Shown here one piece after another: positions 1 to 9,019 of a stretch of DNA of 64,000 nucleotides. The notes under the pieces are model-generated. The model did not search any database and was not told where the DNA came from. It saw nothing but the letters and a program-made list of their open reading frames with translations. This stretch comes from Paenibacillus zeisoli (GTDB taxonomy: Bacteria; Bacillota; Bacilli; Paenibacillales; Paenibacillaceae). The stretch covers positions 868,001-932,000 of the forward strand of contig NZ_RZNX01000001.1 in assembly GCF_003994465.1 (NCBI RefSeq). The letters are read 5' to 3'. How positions within the stretch are numbered: the first letter of the stretch is position 1; every line of letters begins with the position of its first letter. The translations under genes were made by a program, and so were the position numbers.

Positions 1-611
1 CATGCACCTCCGATCCTGTAGGCCTAGAGCATATCACCGGCTCTTTAACGGAACTCATCAACTTCATGGCTGGAGAAGAGTACGGCCGTCTGAGGTTTGT
101 AACGAAGTTTCACCATGTTGATCCACTCCTGGACCTCAAGCATGGCGGTCATACCCGCATAAGGTTCAGTATCAATTCCGATTACGTGATTCGTCAATTC
201 GAGCCAGCCACGTCCAGCTTTGAAGAACGCATCGAAGCGGCAGGCAAAATAGCCAAGGCCGGCTACCCGCTAGGCTTCATCATTGCACCGATCATTTGGT
301 ATGACGGATGGGAACAGGGTTACGCCGACCTGCTTCAGCGGCTGGCACAGGCCATGCCGGACGAACCAGTAAAAGATTTGACTTTCGAGATGATCCAGCA
401 TCGTTTCACCAAGACGGCAAAAGCTACAATTGAGAAAAGATATCCAAAAACAAAGCTCGAAATGGATATGGAGAAGCGCAAGAAAAAATGGGGCCGCTAC
501 GGGCAATATAAATATGTATACCCTGATGAACAGCAAAACGCCCTGCGCGAATTCATCACAGAGCGAATTTTTGAGCATTTTCCTTATGCCAAGATTGATT
601 ACTTCACCTAG
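1..611 (+). CDS. splB: Spore photoproduct lyase, C-terminal part (5' end outside window)
   Basis: Radical-SAM enzyme of the dormant spore that reverses the UV thymine dimer 5-thyminyl-5,6-dihydrothymine during germination. Only the C-terminal part is present: the frame is open from base 3 (first codons read CTSDPVGLEHITGSL) to the stop at 609-611, about 202 residues. The radical-SAM CxxxCxxC motif lies before the window. Visible family traits are the CTSDPVGLEH segment, which holds the conserved catalytic Cys, the FVTKFHHVDPLL block and the RFSINSDYVIRQFEP block. It converges with ccdA and the two stop regions overlap by 4 bp. The gene marks the host as an endospore former. Confidence 0.93.
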   Translation, partial: CTSDPVGLEHITGSLTELINFMAGEEYGRLRFVTKFHHVDPLLDLKHGGHTRIRFSINSDYVIRQFEPATSSFEERIEAAGKIAKAGYPLGFIIAPIIWYDGWEQGYADLLQRLAQAMPDEPVKDLTFEMIQHRFTKTAKATIEKRYPKTKLEMDMEKRKKKWGRYGQYKYVYPDEQQNALREFITERIFEHFPYAKIDYFT

Positions 612-1321
612 AATTTCAACCATTCCGGGGTGATGCTCTGCAGCCAAATGGTGATGTAGGTCATCCGGTTGGTGAAGAGCAGAAGCCCCATAAGCACCAT
701 CAAGCCGCCACCAATCTTCATCATTAGACTGGAGTACCTTAGTATCCACTTCGTTGAGCCGATGAAGAACGCCAGTACGAAGAAGGGTAATGCAAAACCT
801 ATCGAGTATGCTGTAATAAGACCCAGCCATGTGCCGGGAGCGCTTGCTGACAAGGCAATAATTGACATAAGAATCGGCCCAACACATGGGGACCATCCGG
901 CTGAGAAGCCAATACCCAGAATGAAGGACCCTATGTATCCGGCAGGCTTCCATTTGAAATCCAGCTTGCGTTCTTTCATCAAGAATTGCGGCTGGAATAG
1001 CCCTAATAAGAATAAACCCATAATAATAATCAAGATAGCAGATAGCTGCCGAATCAAGTCTCTGTATTCATTAAAGATCTGCCCGAACATTCCTGCCCCA
1101 AATCCAAGTGTGTAGAATACCGCAGAGAACCCCAAAATAAAAGCGAGCGTATGGGTCATCGTCCTGAACCGGACGTTTGGCCTGTCCTGCTCATTACGCA
1201 GGGTCTGCACGGACATCCCGGTGATATAGGATAAATATGAAGGATATAGAGGCAGGCAGCAGGGCGAAATGAATGAGGCTATCCCGGCCGCAAAGGCCAC
1301 CCAAATATTGAGATCCGTCAT
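608..1321 (-). CDS. ccdA: CcdA-family thiol/disulfide membrane transporter
   Basis: Polytopic membrane protein of the DsbD-gamma/CcdA family, which carries reducing equivalents from cytoplasmic thioredoxin to extracytoplasmic thiols, for example for cytochrome c or spore-coat maturation. 237 aa, six predicted membrane segments, and the two family Cys motifs: SPCCLPLYPS near the N-terminus and SPCVGP in the middle. The start has a clear RBS (AGGAGGAACTG before ATG). It begins 22 bp after znuB on the same strand with no visible terminator between, so it is probably read from the Zur-controlled znu promoter. The usual neighbours of ccdA (resA, ccdC) are absent here. Confidence 0.88.
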   Translation of the reverse strand: MTDLNIWVAFAAGIASFISPCCLPLYPSYLSYITGMSVQTLRNEQDRPNVRFRTMTHTLAFILGFSAVFYTLGFGAGMFGQIFNEYRDLIRQLSAILIIIMGLFLLGLFQPQFLMKERKLDFKWKPAGYIGSFILGIGFSAGWSPCVGPILMSIIALSASAPGTWLGLITAYSIGFALPFFVLAFFIGSTKWILRYSSLMMKIGGGLMVLMGLLLFTNRMTYITIWLQSITPEWLKF

Positions 1322-1343
1322 CAGTTCCTCCTATCAAGTCCAA

Positions 1344-2147
1344 TTAAGCAGTAAACCCTCTTTTGGCAAGCAGAGTCAGAATTAGCATGGCTATAAGGAG
1401 CAGCACGATCGTAGCACCAGGAGCCAAATTCCAGATTCCCGCGACCATTAGCCCAACAACCACAGCAATTTCAGCAATGACGACCGAGAAGATTACCGAA
1501 CTCTTGAAGCTTCTGGCAATAAACAGGCTGCACGCAGCCGGTATGGTGATCAGTGCTGATACCAGCAAAGCTCCAACAATTTTGATTGCCGTACTGATTA
1601 CGAGTGCTGTCATCACAGTAATCAGCAGATTAAGCCATTTTACAGGCAGGCCGCTGACCGCAGCTGCATCTTCTTCAAAGGTAAGAAGGAAGAATTCCTT
1701 GAAGAACACCGAGATTCCGATCACGACAATGACTGTAACAGCTCCTACTACATACAGATCCGTTGTATCCAGTGTATAAATACTGCCGAATAAATAACTC
1801 ACAACATCGGTATTATATCCCATTCCCAGGGTGAAGAACAGCGAAGCCAATGCCACCCCGCCAGACATAATGATGGCAATGGACAGCTCCGCATATCCGC
1901 GATAGGCCTTACGCAGCTTCTCGATGGCAAATGAAGCCACGATGGCGAAGACAAGTCCAACGGCAATAGGGTACACATTAATGAGAAAACCGAGTGCCAC
2001 ACCCGCAATAGTAACGTGTGCGAGAGTATCTCCAATCATCGACAGACGACGCAGTACGAGGAATATCCCAATAAGCGGCGCCGTAATCCCGATGAGCAGT
2101 CCTCCCGCGAGCGCTCTCTGGAAAAAATCTACCGTTAAAATTTCCAA
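1344..2147 (-). CDS. znuB: Zinc ABC transporter permease, ZnuB/AdcB type
   Basis: Integral membrane subunit of a metal ABC-3 family importer. 267 aa with about seven to eight hydrophobic segments and the conserved GDTLAHVTIAGVALGFL region after the second segment, typical of ZnuB/MntB/TroC permeases. It is the third gene of the znuA-znuC-znuB operon, 21 bp after znuC. The family also contains manganese permeases. Zinc is inferred from the Zur operator in front of the operon and the His/Asp-rich loop of the binding protein. Confidence 0.9.
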   Translation of the reverse strand: MEILTVDFFQRALAGGLLIGITAPLIGIFLVLRRLSMIGDTLAHVTIAGVALGFLINVYPIAVGLVFAIVASFAIEKLRKAYRGYAELSIAIIMSGGVALASLFFTLGMGYNTDVVSYLFGSIYTLDTTDLYVVGAVTVIVVIGISVFFKEFFLLTFEEDAAAVSGLPVKWLNLLITVMTALVISTAIKIVGALLVSALITIPAACSLFIARSFKSSVIFSVVIAEIAVVVGLMVAGIWNLAPGATIVLLLIAMLILTLLAKRGFTA

Positions 2148-2168
2148 TGTTCATATCTCCTTCAAAAG

Positions 2169-2927
2169 CTAGTTAAGCGAATGCTGCAAATCCGGTATCT
2201 CACAGTCCGTATCATGAGAATGTCTAACATGGAACTTGATCCCGCCGCTTCGGTCACGCGGTTCCTTCCCAAGATATCCTTCGATCATCTCGATATCATG
2301 GGATACCATCAAGAAGGTCATATGATGATGCGCATGCATATGAAAGATGAGTTCGAAGAAATCAGCTTGGGTCTGTACATCAATCCCTACCGTGGGTTCA
2401 TCAAGGATCAGGAGATCCGGATGATTAATTAAGGCTCTGGCCAGGAATACACGCTGCTGCTGCCCGCCTGAGAGCTGTCCAATTCTTTTATTCGCAATAT
2501 CCGTTATTCGCATGACTTCCATGGCATCCGCACATTTCTGATGATCCGCTCGTCCCATTCGGCGGAAGATCTTCCGGTTGCTGTATAAGCCAGAAAGCAC
2601 AACTTCCCGCACAGTGGCGGGAAACAGCGGATTAAATGCATTTTTCTGTGGAACATACCCAATTCTTTCCCAGTCCTTGAATTTCTGAATGGGTTCGCCA
2701 AAGAGCTTAATGCTGCCTTGTGAAGGATTCAGGAGTCCGACAATCATTTTGAGCAGCGTCGTCTTCCCCGTACCGTTAGACCCCAGCACGCCAACAAAGT
2801 CCCTTTCCTTGGCCGTAAAGCTTAGGTCTGTAATGACCTTCTGATCCCGGTAAGAGAATGATACCTGGTCAATTTCAATGATATTCTGATGACAATAAGG
2901 TGCGGGTGTGCTGCTGTCTGAAGTCAT
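2169..2927 (-). CDS. znuC: Zinc ABC transporter ATP-binding protein, ZnuC type
   Basis: Cytoplasmic ATPase subunit of the zinc importer. 252 aa with Walker A (GSNGTGKTT), signature LSGGQQQR, Walker B (LLILDEP) and the switch His (MVSHDIE). It lies between znuA (36 bp upstream) and znuB (21 bp downstream). The C-terminal tail after residue 220 is His/Asp-containing (HVRHSHDTD), a trait seen in several Znu/Adc ATPases and possibly metal-binding. Confidence 0.92.
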   Translation of the reverse strand: MTSDSSTPAPYCHQNIIEIDQVSFSYRDQKVITDLSFTAKERDFVGVLGSNGTGKTTLLKMIVGLLNPSQGSIKLFGEPIQKFKDWERIGYVPQKNAFNPLFPATVREVVLSGLYSNRKIFRRMGRADHQKCADAMEVMRITDIANKRIGQLSGGQQQRVFLARALINHPDLLILDEPTVGIDVQTQADFFELIFHMHAHHHMTFLMVSHDIEMIEGYLGKEPRDRSGGIKFHVRHSHDTDCEIPDLQHSLN

Positions 2928-2963
2928 AACCGGCCGCCTTCCGTTTCCGTATAATATCTTTCT

Positions 2964-3923
2964 TTATTGTAAAGCTAGAATCAAATTTTGCAAATTTTTC
3001 TCCATTAAAGTAAAATAATTATCCTTATTCTGTTCTTCCTGCTTGGTGAGCCCTTCAACCGGGTTAAGCACCAAAGTCTGAACTCCTGTCTCCCCTGCCA
3101 GGGTGCGAGCCAGCTTATCGGATACGAGTTCTTCAAAGAATATATATTTGATATTGTCCTGTTTCACCACTTTGGACAGTTCAATAATATCCTGAGCCCT
3201 AGGTTCAGCATCCGGTGACAGCCCCATAATAGCATGCTGGGTTAATCCATAGTCCCGGCACAGATAGCCAAACGCCTGGTGAGAAACGACAATTTCTTTC
3301 TTGTTCGTCTTGGCTAGCACACTTGTAAACTTCGCATCCAGCTTATTCAGCTGTTCCGCAAGCTTATCATAGCGCGATTTATAACCGGCTTTGTGAGCCG
3401 GGTCAACCAGCACGTAGCTGTCCTTGATATTCTTCGCAATCTGCATCGCTGATTTGGGACTGACCCAGGTATGGGGATCCATCTCATGTGCTTCCGGTTC
3501 ATTGGCATTTGAAGCACCTGCACTGTGATCATGACCATCCGCGCCTTCCCCTGCTTCAATCAGTGGGATGCCTTTGCTCACTTCAACGGTCTTAACCTTA
3601 GAGTCTTGACTGAGCCCTTTCAGGAAGCTGGGTACCCAGCCTTCCAGCCCTGCTCCATTGTAGAAGAACAGCTGAGCTTTGGAAGCTGTAATAATATCAT
3701 TGCTTCGCGGAGTCCATTCATGCGGCTCCACCCCAGTAGGCAATAGATTAATCACGTTAGCGTCCTCTCCGCCAATAGCAGAAGCAAATTCATAAATCGG
3801 ATAAAAGCTTGTAACTACGTTCACTTTACCCTCTACAAGCTGATTCGTTCCCCCACGGCCGCATCCAGCCAAAACAATAATAAATAATAGCCCAATTAAG
3901 GCCCGCCCCATATTAAATTTCAT
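2964..3923 (-). CDS. znuA: Zinc-binding lipoprotein, ZnuA/AdcA type
   Basis: Extracytoplasmic substrate-binding protein (cluster A-I, family 9) that captures zinc for ZnuBC. 319 aa with a lipoprotein signal peptide ending in the lipobox LAGC (Cys about residue 21). Around residues 125-150 there is a His/Asp-rich stretch (GADGHDHSAG, then EAHEMDPHTWVSP), the typical ZnuA zinc-sensing loop followed by the metal-ligand His. First gene of the znuACB-ccdA unit. The promoter and Zur operator lie directly upstream, with RBS AGGGAAGG before the ATG. Confidence 0.93.
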   Translation of the reverse strand: MKFNMGRALIGLLFIIVLAGCGRGGTNQLVEGKVNVVTSFYPIYEFASAIGGEDANVINLLPTGVEPHEWTPRSNDIITASKAQLFFYNGAGLEGWVPSFLKGLSQDSKVKTVEVSKGIPLIEAGEGADGHDHSAGASNANEPEAHEMDPHTWVSPKSAMQIAKNIKDSYVLVDPAHKAGYKSRYDKLAEQLNKLDAKFTSVLAKTNKKEIVVSHQAFGYLCRDYGLTQHAIMGLSPDAEPRAQDIIELSKVVKQDNIKYIFFEELVSDKLARTLAGETGVQTLVLNPVEGLTKQEEQNKDNYFTLMEKNLQNLILALQ

Positions 3924-3941
3924 TCGGTTCGCCTTCCCTAT

Positions 3942-3956
3942 TCGTAATAATTACTA
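3942..3956 (-). promoter_or_regulatory. Zur operator of the znu operon
   Basis: TCGTAATAATTACTA matches the Bacillus Zur box TCGTAATNATTACGA at all but one defined position. It covers about +1 to +14 of the predicted transcript, so bound zinc-loaded Zur would block initiation. The zur gene itself is 3 kb away in this window. Confidence 0.85.
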
Positions 3957-3961
3957 ACTAG

Positions 3962-3991
3962 ATTATAGAGTCACTCTAAAATGAATGTCAA
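3962..3991 (-). promoter_or_regulatory. Sigma-A promoter of znuACB-ccdA
   Basis: On the minus strand, TTGACA (complement of 3986-3991), 18 bp spacer, TATAAT (complement of 3962-3967). Both hexamers match consensus exactly. The spacer carries a separate perfect dyad, TAGAGT-G-ACTCTA (3966-3978). Confidence 0.85.
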
Positions 3992-4020
3992 CCCCGATTT
4001 CCATTGTGCCCAGCTAAATC

Positions 4021-4053
4021 AAAAAAAGACCTTCTTCAAAATTGAAGAAGGTC
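4021..4053 (-). terminator. Intrinsic terminator of metG
   Basis: Minus strand: a perfect 12-bp stem (GACCTTCTTCAA with its complement, 4028-4053) with a 2-nt loop as drawn, followed by seven T (4021-4027). It ends the metG transcript 17 bp after the stop codon. Confidence 0.88.
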
Positions 4054-4069
4054 CTACTTCCACCAGCTT

Positions 4070-6121
<2,052 letters not shown>

Positions 6122-6144
6122 TTAAAAAATCTTAGCCAAAAAAA

Positions 6145-6422
6145 AACAAAAAACTCCCGTCCCCTAATGGGACGAGAGAGATCTCACGTGTTACCACCCA
6201 ATTTCCCCGGATCAAACCTTACCCCCGGGCTCATTAACCGTCTATATAGACGCTCCGTTAACGCTGGATCAGCGCTTCTCCCTCACTGCAGGCAACCCGC
6301 TAGCTCGAAAAAAGTTCCTCCCGGACCATCTTCCAAAGTCCCTCCAGACCGGTTCCCAGCTTCATCCGGCTCTCTGTACTGGCTGGCTGCTTCGTACTTA
6401 TCCATTCTCAGGAAATTGATAT
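6145..6422 (-). ncRNA. T-box riboswitch, methionine specifier
   Basis: Leader of metG, read on the minus strand. Visible parts: Stem I elements (AGTACGAAGC region about 6395), the specifier segment GGAAGATGGTCC with ATG at the complement of 6327-6329, the T-box segment GGGTGGTAACACGTG (about 6184-6198), and a terminator with a 10-bp stem and a T run (6142-6178). The bulge reads UGGU, which pairs with a tRNA 3' end ACCA, as expected for tRNA-Met (discriminator A). Uncharged tRNA-Met should stabilise the antiterminator and raise metG expression. Confidence 0.9.
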
Positions 6423-6428
6423 ATTAAA

Positions 6429-6457
6429 AATATATGAAATGTAGTAAGTGATGTCAA
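6429..6457 (-). promoter_or_regulatory. Sigma-A promoter of the metG T-box transcript
   Basis: Minus strand: TTGACA (complement of 6452-6457), 17 bp, TATATT (complement of 6429-6434). It predicts a start near 6422, just before the first T-box helices and 9 bp from the end of yidD. Confidence 0.8.
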
Positions 6458-6465
6458 GTCAGGTC

Positions 6466-6711
6466 TTACCCTGGATGAGTATCTTCGTAGCGAGGAGGAA
6501 CGGGGTCAAGTCCCCCGGGATGAAACGGATGGCATTTGGCAATCCGCCTTGCGGCAAGCCAAGAACCTTTCAAGGCACCGTGAACCTCTATCGCTTCAAG
6601 CGCATAAGCCGAACAGCTAGGATAGAAGCGGCAGGTCGGCGGCTTAAGCGGGGAAATAAACTTCCGGTAGACATGGATCGGTCCCTGAACAACTTTACGC
6701 ATGATGGCCAT
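6466..6711 (-). CDS. yidD: Membrane protein insertion efficiency factor YidD
   Basis: Small basic protein of the YidD family, thought to assist YidC-dependent membrane insertion from the cytoplasmic face. 81 aa with an amphipathic N-terminus ([20 protein letters not shown]), the [16 protein letters not shown] signature and the [13 protein letters not shown] block. It starts 5 bp after the zur stop, so zur and yidD are almost certainly co-transcribed. In many bacteria yidD sits between rnpA and yidC. Here it is detached from that cluster. Confidence 0.9.
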   Translation of the reverse strand: MAIMRKVVQGPIHVYRKFISPLKPPTCRFYPSCSAYALEAIEVHGALKGSWLAARRIAKCHPFHPGGLDPVPPRYEDTHPG

Positions 6712-6716
6712 TCAGA

Positions 6717-7166
6717 TTATCCGTGCTGCTGGGCATCAGTAGATTCCTGCTTGGATGCCTGGCAGTCTTTACAATAACCGAACACTTCAAATTTATGCTT
6801 TACGACCTGGAATTGTTCCGGTGTATCTGCGAGAGACATCGGACAGAAATGGATTGGATAGGTCTTCTCACACTGCAGGCATATCATATGATGATGGTGC
6901 TGAGCCTCACTGCAGCCACCCCTAAATTTAAGCCCGTCTTCAAAGACGATTTGTTCGATCACGCCTAACTCTTCCATAACACGCAAATTGCGGTATACCG
7001 TGTCAAAACTTAGCCCGCTGTATTTCTTGCACATATAGTCATAGACATCCTTGGGTGTCAGATATCCTTCAGTTTCGGCAAATAACTTGGCCAGAGTCTT
7101 CCTCTGATCCGTGATCCGAAGCCCTTGGCTCGACATAACTCCAATAATCTGGTCTGTCGACAGCAT
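6717..7166 (-). CDS. zur: Zinc uptake regulator Zur (Fur family)
   Basis: Zinc-responsive repressor. 149 aa with winged helix (GLSFDTVYRNLRVMEELGVI), a metal-site His cluster (EAQHHHHMICLQC) and two CxxC pairs (CLQC, CKDC) that hold the structural zinc of Fur-family dimers. The wording LSFDTVYRNL and HKFEVFGYCKDC is closer to B. subtilis Zur than to Fur or PerR. The ATG has RBS GGAGGAG. The znuA promoter 3 kb away carries a near-perfect Zur box, which supports the assignment. Confidence 0.88.
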   Translation of the reverse strand: MLSTDQIIGVMSSQGLRITDQRKTLAKLFAETEGYLTPKDVYDYMCKKYSGLSFDTVYRNLRVMEELGVIEQIVFEDGLKFRGGCSEAQHHHHMICLQCEKTYPIHFCPMSLADTPEQFQVVKHKFEVFGYCKDCQASKQESTDAQQHG

Positions 7167-7204
7167 ACATTCTCCTCCTGCCCTGACAAATCTGTCTACC
7201 TCTC

Positions 7205-7233
7205 ATAATGCCGCAAAAAGATACTTGAGTCAA
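7205..7233 (-). promoter_or_regulatory. Promoter of zur-yidD
   Basis: Minus strand: TTGACT (complement of 7228-7233), 17 bp, CATTAT (complement of 7205-7210), about 39 bp before the zur start. I see no Zur box over it, so zur is not obviously autoregulated. I found nothing else in the remaining 180 bp up to the next gene. Confidence 0.65.
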
Positions 7234-7414
7234 TCTGGACCCACTTGCATGCGAAAAGCCCTTTCTTCAACATTAATAGCTGAAGTCAGAGCTTAGGAAT
7301 GAACTGACGAATATGAAATTGAAAATGAAATTAATATACCATCTCAATAATTATCTGGAACCTGACGCAGCTTATTGCTTGAGTAACGTCTTAGATGATC
7401 ATCTTCTTCACTTA

Positions 7415-9019
7415 TTAGGATGCGGGTGATTCCTGCAAGCGATATTCCGATGGAGTCATCCCGATATATTTCTGGAATACTTTCGTGAAATAACGCCTTT
7501 CTTGGTACCCAACACCCATGCCGATCTGGGCGATGCTCTTGTCGCTGCTGCGCAAGAGGCATTTCGCCATTTCCATCCGCTGTTTCGTCAAATATTCTAC
7601 AAAAGTCTCCCCAAAATGATTTTTAAATAAGAGACAGAAATAACTACAGCTGATGCCAAGGTATTCTGCGATCTCCTCAATTCCGAAGTCTTGATCAAGC
7701 TTGTGCTGAATATAGTCCTGCGCTGACAGCATGAGCTGCTCAGAAGTCTTCTTGGAGGAAACAGAATCTAACGAACGTTCAATCAGAGAGACCAGCAGGG
7801 ACAACAGTTCCTTAAGACTCAGAGCCAGCTGCATCTGCTGCCAGACGAGCTCCTCTTCATCACTTGGCAGCATATGCAGCTCCCTCATCTCACGAACCAA
7901 ATGAATAAGAAGATAATGGAGCAGCTTCTCGGCTCTGCTTATCGAAGTTTCCTTCAGGTGGCCCACATAATTTTTGAGTTCCAGTATCACCTGCTGCAGT
8001 GCCTTGCCATCCCCATTTCTTAGTCCTGTTCCCATCTGCTCAATCCACTCCCACTGGGAGGAATGATCCCTAGAACGAGGTGCTTCTTCTAGATCAAAGG
8101 AACTCACAGCACTCACGAACCAATCTTGAGAAGAATTCAAGATTAACGCCTGCTGCATCCTTTTATACACTGCAGACAGTTCATTTAGAGCTACTGGCTC
8201 TTGATAGGTGCACAACCGTAGAAACATGGAATCCTTCTGATCAATTAGGGCTTGAAGGGACAGAAATCTTGAGTATAAGTGCTCCCTTGTAATAGGCTCT
8301 CCGCCCGCTGTAGCTGAGAAGATAACACACCACTCACCCTCACGAACCTGAATTACGGTCTGCTCCTTTAAGAGATTCCCTAACATTTCCTTGAGCTTCT
8401 CTTTGATATGAAGGTTCCAGGCCTTCCGTTCATGAATCGTCCAGGTCATCGACTTATAAGCATAATCATACAGGTCAACTAACAAGACTGCAAAATCCTT
8501 GCGTTCAACCAAATTCTCTTCATCCAGAATCATCTTGGTCTTATCCGCTTCCTGCCCAAGCAGAGTATGAAGCAGATAGTTCTCAGTTGCCCAGTGGATC
8601 ACTTCATTCATCTGCTGTTCTTTGAGCAGCTTCTTTCGCTTAGCTCGAATGTCATCGCTGATAGTCCGTACAGTATTTTCTAATTCGGCATAGTCAATAG
8701 GCTTGCAAATGTAATCCCTTACATGATACTGGATGGCTGCACGCGCATATTCAAATTCCTGATACCCGGTAAGCAGAAGGACCTCACATTTGTGATCCTG
8801 GCTGCGCAGCTCTTTGATCAAGCTGATCCCATCCATAACCGGCATTCGGATATCACTCAAAATCAAATCAGGGTGTTGTTCATTCACCATTCGAAGAGCT
8901 TCTAATCCATTTTTGGCCAAGCCAACAATTTCAAAGTCCATTTCCGCCCAAGGAATAACTTTAGTTAGATTATTCAAGATAGGAGTTTCATCATCGACCA
9001 GCAAGACTTTAAAGTTCAA
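7415..9019 (-). CDS. Response regulator, YesN/AraC type
   Basis: 534 aa. N-terminal receiver with acidic residues in LLVDDE, phosphoacceptor Asp56 (LILSDIRMP) and Lys in CKPID. A long middle linker of about 300 residues follows, then a C-terminal AraC/XylS double helix-turn-helix (EEIAEYLGISCSYFCLLFK and IGMGVGYQERRYFTKVFQK). Such regulators usually activate the ABC sugar transporter beside them. It overlaps the kinase gene by 4 bp and is the last gene of the SBP-permease-permease-kinase-regulator unit. The inducing sugar cannot be read from the sequence. Confidence 0.92.
   Translation of the reverse strand: MNFKVLLVDDETPILNNLTKVIPWAEMDFEIVGLAKNGLEALRMVNEQHPDLILSDIRMPVMDGISLIKELRSQDHKCEVLLLTGYQEFEYARAAIQYHVRDYICKPIDYAELENTVRTISDDIRAKRKKLLKEQQMNEVIHWATENYLLHTLLGQEADKTKMILDEENLVERKDFAVLLVDLYDYAYKSMTWTIHERKAWNLHIKEKLKEMLGNLLKEQTVIQVREGEWCVIFSATAGGEPITREHLYSRFLSLQALIDQKDSMFLRLCTYQEPVALNELSAVYKRMQQALILNSSQDWFVSAVSSFDLEEAPRSRDHSSQWEWIEQMGTGLRNGDGKALQQVILELKNYVGHLKETSISRAEKLLHYLLIHLVREMRELHMLPSDEEELVWQQMQLALSLKELLSLLVSLIERSLDSVSSKKTSEQLMLSAQDYIQHKLDQDFGIEEIAEYLGISCSYFCLLFKNHFGETFVEYLTKQRMEMAKCLLRSSDKSIAQIGMGVGYQERRYFTKVFQKYIGMTPSEYRLQESPAS

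Noticed and set aside
270-953. 227-codon open frame crossing splB and ccdA on the minus strand
   Set aside because: Overlaps two certain genes in other frames and has no RBS.
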